Source of the DNA: Symsagittifera roscoffensis
Taxonomy: Eukaryota; Xenacoelomorpha; Acoela; Convolutidae
Assembly: GCF_963678635.1 (NCBI RefSeq)
Contig: NC_087069.1
Location: forward strand, 3,296,166 to 3,360,165
Reading direction: 5' to 3'
Length of the DNA: 64,000 nt
Below the pieces are notes generated by a model. It saw only the letters and a program-made list of their open reading frames with translations. It was not told where the DNA came from and did no database searches. The position numbers and the translations under genes were made by a program. The first letter of the stretch is position 1. Each line of letters starts with the position of its first letter. Below, one piece after another: positions 17,584 to 25,927 of the stretch.

Positions 17584-17651
17584 TTTTTAAATGTTTTTGT
17601 CTAATTTCTAATCTAATTTTGGTTAATTCTAATCTAGTAAGGTCTTGTTCG

Positions 17652-18071
17652 AGACTTATGGTCGCACCAGATGAGTTATGACTGGAGTGTATAACTCATA
17701 GAGTAATTTCGGATAGGGTACACCGTCTGCTCGTCACGCTATCTTATTTTCGGCCGGATAGATTCGTGCAACTTCTTAGTCTAATACCGATCCTAATCTT
17801 ACTCTTATACTATCTAGTCTCAGGTTGTTTAACTAGTCTCTGCTAGGCTCAATAGATCTAGGGTATACTGGTTTATTGCGGCTGCTGAAGTGCTCGGGAG
17901 AGTCCAACTAATTTCTAAGTTAAATTCAAATCTCTCTGGTGCTGAAATTACAAGTAACTTCAGCACTTACAAATAAGTGGGTTGTTAGTTAGATGGATCA
18001 TGATTGGTTAATATTAAATACTTTACATTGGTAAAACATTTAATTTATCCAATCATAAAATATAGTTTAGA
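17652..18071 (-). other. Putative primer-binding site and start of 5' LTR region
   Basis: The plus strand shows GTCGCACCA at 17,661-17,669, like a tRNA 3' end, followed after two bases by TGAGTTATG. In minus sense this gives ...CA, two bases, then TGGTGCGAC, the usual junction of a 5' LTR and a tRNA primer site. The LTR itself cannot be confirmed because no second copy lies in the window, and the right edge is undefined. The remaining sequence shows nothing else recognisable. Confidence 0.25.
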
Positions 18072-18511
18072 TCAGGTTCCACTTAGCTGTTGTTTCACTT
18101 GGTTCAAGAGTTTTTCGATTATTTTCGTTACTTTTACCACGTCAGGTAGTCCGATAATCCTCAGGTTTTCTCTACTATTATACGACTCCAGAAACTGATT
18201 TTCCGAATGATTTTTTCAGTTGTTTGTCTTTCGCGGTGGTCTGTATAAGATTTCCTTTCTTTCTTGAGCTCAGTCCTCCTTCCTGATACTGCTGCATCAA
18301 CGATTTTCTGGATGGTCACTTTCAGAGTTGATTTTATTTCTTCGATAAATGGAGGATTCATGGCTCTAAGAGATGTATCAACCGCTTTCTGAATCATTTC
18401 TGAGAAGTCATCCCCTTCCAAAATACTTACATCAGTTGGTGTTGTTAATCCTTCTTGCATTTCTGACACTTCACCTTCATATCTTGTTATATCTTCACTT
18501 TCGTTGGACAT
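18072..18511 (-). pseudogene. LINE ORF1-like fragment, frameshifted
   Basis: The first 116 codons (from an ATG at 18511) are acidic, then helical and Lys/Glu rich, like the coiled-coil region of a LINE ORF1. Near 18,180-18,200 the frame is lost, and another frame continues with LESYNSRENLRIIGLP and about 25 more residues up to a stop at 18,072. That block is the classic junction of coiled coil and RRM-like domain in L1/CR1-type ORF1 proteins, which are RNA-binding chaperones. No endonuclease or RT follows here, so it is a truncated and frameshifted remnant. The clade cannot be told from so little sequence. Confidence 0.55.
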
Positions 18512-18562
18512 ATTCGTGGCTAATTTGATTGCGCTCGATCGATTCGATTGAGCTGATTACTT

Positions 18563-19772
18563 ATAGAACCTAAAAAGGCACTGACAGTGACCTCCCCAAA
18601 TTCGAGCATGGAAGCCAGCAAAGATGATGATTATAAAAAGAAACCTTAGACCTTTAGAGAAAAGCATCTGAGGTTAGAAGTTTTAGATTGCAGTAGATCC
18701 ACAACGACAGAAGCCAGTACACTCGGGGAATTCCAAATGTCCCGCGCGATCTACTGCGAAATCGAGTTTTTCCGCAATTTTTTGGTCTCCTTTAAGCTCA
18801 TAATACCGCTCAACCCAAATTCATTTAGATGAACGTTGTTATTCTTCAGGTTTCGTTTCTGTGAGTATATGAAATACGATAATCCTCTGAATATACAAAC
18901 CGTATTTTTTTTACTTTTAGTATATCGTCTACTTTTCTGCTGTGCTGAAGTGGTTACTTCGCAAAGGAATACCAAGAATATACACTTCCTTCGCACGTTT
19001 AAATAAATGATTCGTTATTTCCGAAGTTGATTTGCAAATTCTTGGGGACGTTGTGGATGGCTTATCGCTGTCAAAAAGATCGTTTCACCAATGAGTAGTG
19101 CTATTACTTCGTATCGATCAGTGGGTAGAACAAAATTGTAAGCTCGGTGAATAATCCCTCCGGGAAGCGAAAGAACGTTGGAGTAACGGAAAAATAACTG
19201 CTTGGCCTGCGAATCTGCAATCAGCCGATTTTTTTTGGGAAACCGTTTGAATATGTAGAACCTCATTCATTCTAGTATCTTGTCCAAATCTAACCAGTGA
19301 AAGCCCCCACGCGAGTTATATCATAACCATATCTACTTCATCACAACAATTAGGCAAAAACACAATTCTCAAATTTTGTTCGAATTCGGGCCTTATCTCG
19401 AAAAAGTTTGGTTTCAACGAGAAAAGATTGAAAAACTAAGACTCATATCGAACTCAGTCACTTGATCCAAGTTTTCACATACGACAGTTTTAGTTTTCAA
19501 ACGCATAGAAATTTTGAGTTCCTGCATTCTTTTGTCTTTTCGGCTGATGTCTTCATTTTTTGCAGAGAGTCATTATTCCATCTGCTCTCCTCTCAATACA
19601 TCAGCACTGCTTCTCCTTCATCATTTTCGTTCGAAACGTCGTCTAGCTTTGCTAACGAGTTGTAAGCAGTCGCGGAATTTACCTGCTCAGTGACACTTTA
19701 TTTTTTTTGTTAGCCTCCGGTCCTGCTCAGTGCAGGACCAACCGCGAGGAGAGAGATGTCCTCCATTTCGCC
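18563..19772. repeat. 1.21-kb tandem duplication, unit 1
   Basis: Nearly identical to 19,775-20,984 at an offset of 1,212 bases. I saw only single-base differences (for example position 18,832 against 20,044). The unit contains an SGNH-like pseudogene and the truncated tail of a SINE, so the duplication happened after the SINE inserted. Confidence 0.93.
18751..19266 (-). pseudogene. SGNH-hydrolase-like pseudogene, copy 1
   Basis: Read on the minus strand, the frame beginning at 19,266 has IADSQAKQL, then a Pro-Gly-Gly turn and VIALLIGE. These match block I (GDSxxK-like) and the Gly/Asn block of an SGNH esterase fold. A stop with frameshift near 19,015 is followed in other frames by KRAKEVYILGIPLR and later by NNNVHLNEFGL, which resembles the catalytic DxxH block V (Asp replaced by Asn). 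Such domains occur in some retrotransposon and animal ORFs. Upstream codons (19,460-19,670) look like more of the same coding region with stops. With several frameshifts it cannot encode a functional enzyme. The assignment rests on motif order only. Confidence 0.4.
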
Positions 19773-19774
19773 TA

Positions 19775-20984
19775 ATAGAACCTAAAAAGGCACTGACAGT
19801 GACCTCCCCAAATTCGAGCATGGAAGCCAGCAAAGATGATGATTATAAAAAGAAACCTTAGACCTTTAGAGAAAAGCATCTGAGGTTAGAAGTTTTAGAT
19901 TGCAGTAGATCCACAACGACAGAAGCCAGTACACTCGGGGAATTCCAAATGTCCCGCGCGATCTACTGCGAAATCGAGTTTTTCCGCAATTTTTTGGTCT
20001 CCTTTAAGCTCATAATACCGCTCAACCCAAATTCATTTAGACGAACGTTGTTATTCTTCAGGTTTCGTTTCTGTGAGTATATGAAATACGATAATCCTCT
20101 GAATATACAAACCGTATTTTTTTTACTTTTAGTATATCGTCTACTTTTCTGCTGTGCTGAAGTGGTTACTTCGCAAAGGAATACCAAGAATATACACTTC
20201 CTTCGCACGTTTAAATAAATGATTCGTTATTTCCGAAGTTGATTTGCAAATTCTTGGGGACGTTGTGGATGGCTTATCGCTGTCAAAAAGATCGTTTCAC
20301 CAATGAGTAGTGCTATTACTTCGTATCGATCAGTGGGTAGAACAAAATTGTAAGCTCGGTGAATAATCCCTCCGGGAAGCGAAAGAACGTTGGAGTAACG
20401 GAAAAATAACTGCTTGGCCTGCGAATCTGCAATCAGCCGATTTTTTTTGGGAAACCGTTTGAATATGTAGAACCTCATTCATTCTAGTATCTTGTCCAAA
20501 TCTAACCAGTGAAAGCCCCCACGCGAGTTATATCATAACCATATCTACTTCATCACAACAATTAGGCAAAAACACAATTCTCAAATTTTGTTCGAATTCG
20601 GGCCTTATCTCGAAAAAGTTTGGTTTCAACGAGAAAAGATTGAAAAACTAAGACCCATATCGAACTCAGTCACTTGATCCAAGTTTTCACATACGACAGT
20701 TTTAGTTTTCAAACGCATAGAAATTTTGAGTTCCTGCATTCTTTTGTCTTTTCGGCTGATGTCTTCATTTTTTGCAGAGAGTCATTATTCCATCTGCTCT
20801 CCTCTCAATACATCAGCACTGCTTCTCCTTCATCATTTTCGTTCGAAACGTCGTCTAGCTTTGCTAACGAGTTGTAAGCAGTCGCGGAATTTACCTGCTC
20901 AGTGACACTTTATTTTTTTTGTTAGCCTCCGGTCCTGCTCAGTGCAGGACCAACCGCGAGGAGAGAGATGTCCTCCATTTCGCC
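19775..20984. repeat. 1.21-kb tandem duplication, unit 2
   Basis: Second direct copy, starting at ATAGAACC and ending at TTTCGCC, where it continues into the rest of the SINE. Near-identity to unit 1 means a young duplication or an assembly artefact. Confidence 0.93.
19963..20478 (-). pseudogene. SGNH-hydrolase-like pseudogene, copy 2
   Basis: Same sequence and same disruptions as the copy at 18,751-19,266, with one amino-acid difference seen (His to Arg in the VHLNEF region, destroying the His of the block V-like motif). Identical stops in both copies show the gene was already dead when duplicated. Confidence 0.4.
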
Positions 20985-21105
20985 GCAGCTGGTTCCACCT
21001 TGAGGAGACGGATGACTCTTCAACCCTTCCAACCGTGACCAAAGTGGAATTCGAATGCATGACCCTCGTGTTGAGAAACTTGTGCCTAACCCACTCGGCC
21101 ACGAC
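20908..21105 (-). mobile_element. tRNA-derived SINE
   Basis: The minus strand from 21,105 begins GTCGTGGCCGAGTGGGTTAGG, a class II (Ser/Leu-type) tRNA head with a good pol III A box, followed by a B box (CATTCGAATTCC, near 21,047-21,058). The body is about 120 bases with a small palindrome (GTCCTGC..GCAGGAC) and a tail of T/A at 20,909-20,920 (poly-A in SINE sense). This is the usual structure of a tRNA-derived SINE. The two minus-strand ORFs across it are translations of the SINE and not genes. Confidence 0.7.
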
Positions 21106-21645
21106 TGCTCAGAGACGCTTTGTCGACAGGGTCTCTGCAACTTTCGCTGCCTGGTTTCAGCAGATCCTGTTGCTAGCACAGGCTTACATTTCCCTTTGGG
21201 TCGGCTTAATGGAGTCTGTTACTCTCCTCATCAGTCAAACATGACGGCCCCGGGACGCTCTTAGCGTCCGTTATGACTGCCATCCTCTGAGTTTGCAAGA
21301 CTCTTGGTCCTAGTTCCAACTGGAGTAACTTAAAGCTCCCGCGGGGTATAAGTTACTGATACATTTTCTGTCCAACGTTTCTATGGTTTCCGGAAATCAT
21401 GACGTCACCAAAACCAATTCTCGAAATATTAATTTATGTTCTTTCAAAACGTCTTTTTTGCTTCATCAATTTCGTTATTCTCTTTACTCTGCTTTCTCGG
21501 AAGGTTATAGTTACAATTACAACAGAGTTTGTAAATCGCATTGTATCGATTTTAACCAGATCGCCTCAGCTCACTGCATGCTTTTATTGCTTTTGTACCT
21601 TGACTACTCTTTGTACACAAAAAAGTTGACATCCAGAAACGCTCT
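21106..21645. other. Noncoding spacer with short palindromes
   Basis: No gene seen. GC content is locally higher than in the flanks at 21,120-21,360. Small inverted repeats occur: GACGCT/AGCGTC near 21,252-21,266 and AGTAACTT/AAGTTACT near 21,323-21,356. Confidence 0.4.
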
Positions 21646-22960
21646 AACTAGCGAGGCATTTCATTACTGAACATCGCTTTCAAGATTCTAAAAGCAATCA
21701 TCAAATCAAGACTCGAATCTGCATACGAGCCATATGCTAGAAAAAACCAAGCAGGCTTCAAACGAAAACGTGGATGCAGAGACCAAATATTTGCCATACG
21801 TTAAGTTCTTGAACAACGCTACAAATACAACCGCAACAGTGTTCTCACTTTCATCGACTTTAAAGCAGCTTTCGATAGTGTAGATCGTCAGACAATCTGG
21901 AACATATGCTCTGCTCTTCGTATGCCAGATGCGCTCACCCAAATACTTAAAGCGATGTACACTGATACATATAGTCAAGTTAGGGTTTATAACTCCCTCG
22001 GCAGAAAGTTTGCGATCCTGAGTGGCGTCAGACAAGGATCAATTCTGGCCCCTTTCCTCTTCAATCTGGCCATAGACTGGATCTTGAGATCAGCCCTGGA
22101 AGGAGGAAGGCTAGGATTAGCTCTGGACGAAATGACCTTGACTTTGCCTATTGGACGATAACTTTGAAGATGCCCAAACTCTCTTAGACAAAGTTGTCAA
22201 GTTTGCCGCCAAAGCTGGAATGGAAATAAATGTACGCAAAACCAAGTTTTGCTCCAACATAATAAAAAAAACCTCTGGAATGCTACGGCCAAGAACTAGA
22301 ACAAGTAGACGAATTCACCTACCTCGGCAGCAAAATCGGAATCGACGGTAACATAACCCAGGAAGTCCGCGCAAGAATTGGTAAAGCCCCTGGAAATGCG
22401 TGGAACCTCAAAAAACTCTGTGGATTAAAAACTATCCCAACATCATTAAAACGAAAAATCTACGCCTCGTGTGTTCAAAATGTGCTTCTCTACGGTAGTG
22501 AGTCATGGCCTATAAAAAAGTCTGACCTATGCCTCCTTGACGTCTTTGAAATTCGATGCGCAAAAAAGCTTGTACCAAATGCATACAAATAGTCTAGATC
22601 AAACATACGCGCGACAGAGCCCTCCTCGGCAATTCCATCAGCCAAAACATTCAAAGAAGACGGCTGAAATGGCTTGGTCATGTACTGAGAATGCCCCAAG
22701 ATGAAATTCCAAACGCAGCCCTAGAGTTTGAGAAAGTTGAAAAATGGAAACGTCCACGAGGTGGCAGTAAGTTTACTTGGAGACAACTCGTGTAGAAAGA
22801 TGTCAAGCCCTTCGCAAAACCCCTAAAAATCTCTCAGAAGAAATTGGAAGAATCCTCGTTCGATCGGACAAAAGAAATCTGTCAACCAACTGTAATGGAA
22901 AGCCTTGGTTCGAGATGCTCATGTGGCGCAATGGGCAGTAGCTGCCTGGAAAGCCCTATG
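21646..22960 (+). pseudogene. Non-LTR retrotransposon reverse transcriptase, dead copy
   Basis: The plus strand reads through RT blocks of a non-LTR element: RGISLLNIAFKIL (with a stop replacing the preceding Trp), AGFKRKRGCRDQIFAIR, FIDFKAAFDSVDR (catalytic Asp), SGVRQGSILAPFLFNL, then EINVRKTKF and TYLGSKIGIDG. The thumb/C-terminal part includes LLYGSESWP and RRLKWLGHV-like remains. This C-terminal signature resembles RTE-type elements, but the clade is uncertain. The copy has several frameshifts and stops. Near 22,150 a small deletion removes the catalytic FADD box between block C-like and NFEDAQ residues, so the RT is inactive in any reading. It lies upstream of the first visible Axin exon in the same orientation. 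Confidence 0.8.
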
Positions 22961-23109
22961 ATGATAATGATGACCTCTCTGTTTGCTGGATTGACAGATT
23001 TTCTGGTTTTTTAATATGAATTTTTGAGTAAAAAGTATTCAAAATTTCACCTGTATCTTGGTGGTCAAAATCCCTCCTAATCATATGGTAATAATATTAA
23101 CAATAATAA

Positions 23110-23227
23110 TATAGAATCTGCACTATCAACTCTTAATCGTCAATGTCTATACAAGAGTTTTCAGTAATGAAGACTCTTTTATAGTTTTTGACGATTCAGA
23201 GTTGATGGAAATAGTGCAGATTCTATA
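23110..23227. repeat. 118-bp foldback palindrome
   Basis: The arms TATAGAATCTGCACTAT and its complement at the right end continue inward (AACTCTTAATCGTCAA against TTGACGATTCAGAGTT) and again near the centre (CTATACAAGAGT against ACTCTTTTATAG). The whole unit can fold into one long imperfect hairpin with a small loop near 23,165-23,175. It is probably a miniature foldback or MITE-like element beside an ATT microsatellite. Confidence 0.65.
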
Positions 23228-23235
23228 CTATTATG

Positions 23236-23273
23236 ATTATTATTATTATTATTTTCATTATTATTATTATTTT
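23236..23273. repeat. (ATT)n microsatellite
   Basis: Simple ATT/TTA repeats, interrupted once by TTTTC, abutting the foldback palindrome. Confidence 0.85.
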
Positions 23274-23279
23274 GAATTT

Positions 23280-24610
23280 ACAGACTGGATAATCGAGGCT
23301 GAAGCGATTTCTCCAATTTTAGTTGAGTTGAAAGTGTCCATGTGCTTGAAACTATCTCTGAATAGCCAGTGGCTTTCGATACATACATGTTTTCAAGAAT
23401 ATTAGTTATCCTACTTTCTTCAATTGAAAATCCAGTGATAATAGGAACTGGGATTGAATCATTAAAAATTGGATCAGTGCTGCTGATAAATACACTTTGG
23501 AAGAAGTCTGCAAATATTTCGGCCTTTTTTTATGTCATCAAGAGCAATACTATTATTCAAGGAAACAGTGGGATGTAGTTCTATTCTGTTTAAAGCCCTA
23601 TAATGTTTCTGTATTTTGTTAGCTGATCTGCTTTCTGAAAGAACGGTCAAGTAGTCCGCATAATCGGCAACCCTTTCTTCAATTTCCATTTTTAATTTGA
23701 TGGAGTTTGGGCTATTTTCTATAAACTTATCAACTGAGGTTTTGAGGCGCTTCATCGTATTTGAGGTATTTGGCAAGATACAAGAGTTCAGTGTGCTACG
23801 ATGCCATTTTCGTTAAGGTACAAATCTCGAAAATGCTTTATTGATCCACTAATCCCTTTCATACGACAGATTGTTTACGTTTGATCAGCAGAAGCCTACG
23901 AATGGGTTGTTTTGCTGATATTGTGATAATCCGGCGAAATCTGCTGTACAGAAGCTGAACATTGCATTGGGCAAAACGCGGTAGTATATAATGTCACCCT
24001 GGCTTTCAAAAATGAATTTGATAGGTTTTTGATCGGGTTTAGGTGATAATGTTCTCGTCCATGCACTGGTAGCTATCACATCTATACCATTGATGTAGAC
24101 AACCTAGGGTGTCTGAATTTTTTGTTGTAGAGTTTCGTCAACATAAAAAAGTTCTGATCAATCCAATGCTTCTCGAGTTACCCAGTTCACTGTGCTGAGG
24201 TTGAAGTAGCCATAACAAATATCCACATGTTTCTTTTTTGCTCCATGAAACATGTGGAGTGGGTTCGTCCAGACTGAATCTATAAGGGCTATCTTTTGGA
24301 GGATTGTAGACAGACATAAAAAGAAAGACTCGCTTATGCATAGTTATGATAGAGCCAGCAACACCAGGCATGTCGGTTTTGATATTTCTGCTGATTACAT
24401 TCCGCTTGACCACAACCAGTGATCTACCATGGGCTGTTTGCAGAGGGCAATTAGGCAAACGGTCAGAAGAAAAGGGTTGATAATCAGACAGATGAATCTC
24501 TCAATCCAAGATGTCGGGAACGAGCCACGTTTCAGTAATACATAATTTGTCGAAATGATTTCGGGCACAAAAGCAACTAAACCTTTTTGCATTTCAAGTT
24601 AAGCCTTGAT
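23280..24610 (-). pseudogene. CR1-like non-LTR retrotransposon fragment (endonuclease plus RT N-terminus)
   Basis: On the minus strand from about 24,600, translated pieces match an AP-type endonuclease. An N-terminal block is followed by SLVVVKRNV and FMSVYNPPKD (the YNPP motif), and in another frame by YGYFNLSTVNWVT, corresponding to the GDFN box with Asp replaced by Tyr. About 300 bases further (23,776-23,470) a frame resembles the linker before RT, and a second frame reads AEIFADFFQSVF and NMYVSKATG, which is RT block 0/1 of CR1/Jockey-type elements. Frames switch several times and RT is cut off at about 23,280. It is an old fragment, antisense to Axin. Confidence 0.6.
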
Positions 24611-25702
24611 GTTAAAACAAAAAATTGATAATTTTAAGTGCTCCTCGGTTGCTACTTTTTCTTAGGATATTCATTGATAATTCTCCCATAGGCCTTTTTC
24701 CGACCTTTTTTATAGGTAGCAGTTCATAACTCTAATCTCATTATTTGGTATGTTTTCTTCATTGATCAGTTTGAATCGTGTTCTTAAGACCTCTCTTTCT
24801 AATTTCACTTCTGATGATAAACCATGGTTGATGATTATGTTAACATTCGTGTGCTTGACTCACGAAGAGATATTAGAACAATCTTTTTCTGGTAGCTGTT
24901 CGCAAAGGTAACAGAAGTGGCAGACCTCCTTTTTTTGTCTGGATTTATGATTTTGTCTGGATTTATCTGGATTCCACAATGAATAGGTTTTTCTGGTTTA
25001 AAAGTGATTTGTTGCTGTTTGATTTTTAAGTTTCGATATACTTTTAAGTTTAGTTCATGTTATTTTCTACAAAGAAGGCAACTCCAATTTCAAACAGCAA
25101 GAATGTAAAGGTCTTGAAAAACGTAATCGACTTCTTATTTCGAAAGTGGGTGTTTTGTTATCAGATTTAGTTTTCTAACATTGGGACATGCCTGGATTTT
25201 TGGGATAATTTATTATCAAAAAAGTGTTAATTATCAATTGGTTTTGAAAGAGCTTTAAAGGCAATTATTTGTTTTCTTTAAAATTCGAAAGATGAAGTGT
25301 TTTCAAAAAGCAAGTCAGTTTTTTAGTTCCTTGCGTTCATTAACTCTTTTCTAACTATCTGTTGGCTATGTTTTCTTTAGAGAAAATCGTTTTCAAGGGT
25401 TTTCTGATAATAGAAAATCGTTTTCAAGGGTTTTCAAATATATGAATTTGCCCTGAAAACAGCAAAAAATTTTGAACATGATCCTCAATTGGAGTAAAAG
25501 AAGTCAGCAGTTTTTTCAAAACTGAAGCAAAATTGAATGAATGAGGGAATATGTGCAAAAGTGTTGGTTAAGGTTTATGAGATAAACTTTGAATTTTTCT
25601 GTTTTTTCTTAAAACTATTTAGCCATCAGAAAAAAATATGCATACAACCCCAAGTGAACTTTTTTCTCGACCCCTGATGACTAGTGGATGTTTTGTTTTT
25701 AG
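24611..25702. other. Intron-side sequence upstream of the first visible Axin exon
   Basis: AT-rich noncoding sequence. It holds a degenerate copy of the dispersed hairpin repeat family (about 25,080-25,365) and a direct repeat of AGAAAATCGTTTTCAAGGG at 25,380 and 25,412. A T-rich tract and AG at 25,691-25,702 form the splice acceptor of the next exon. Confidence 0.5.
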
Positions 25703-25927
25703 GTGTCAGTGTGGGAATGCAGTGGGTGGGTTAAACTCTAGCAGAAACAGTAGTGCAGGACTGGGAGTGAATGAGCGGAGGAGTGACAAAGTGGGGGTGG
25801 CATCACATCTCTACACTAATTTTGTGCCCACTGGCTCTGCCAATGACTCGGAGATCCAGTCCCTGTCCTCGGACACACACACTGACGACTCAGCCTCCCT
25901 CGCAGACTACTCAACCACACACTCCAT
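25703..25927 (+). CDS. Axin: Axin exon A (linker after RGS)
   Basis: The exon starts after TTTTGTTTTTAG and ends before GTCAGT. It enters with the last base of a codon and leaves with two bases (AT), completed to ATG by the next exon. [10 protein letters not shown] near the end matches the conserved Axin stretch that follows the RGS domain, which fixes the frame. An in-frame upstream extension is not supported because the acceptor is strong. The 3' 84 bases are duplicated at 27,401-27,484. Confidence 0.85.

Larger units (their letters stand above)
16420..17651 (-). other. 5' leader of the env-retroelement
   Basis: About 1.2 kb between the putative primer site and the first ORF. It contains degenerate repeats of a block with GGGTTGG and ATCGA (near 16,510, 16,640 and 16,860) and two copies of a 25-base hairpin-forming sequence. 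Such repeats and hairpins are compatible with packaging or translation-control signals. No long coding frame is seen apart from a doubtful 77-codon ORF at 17,350-17,583. Confidence 0.4.

Noticed and set aside
20899-21179. Minus-strand ORFs that look protein-like
   Set aside because: They translate the tRNA-derived SINE head and body.
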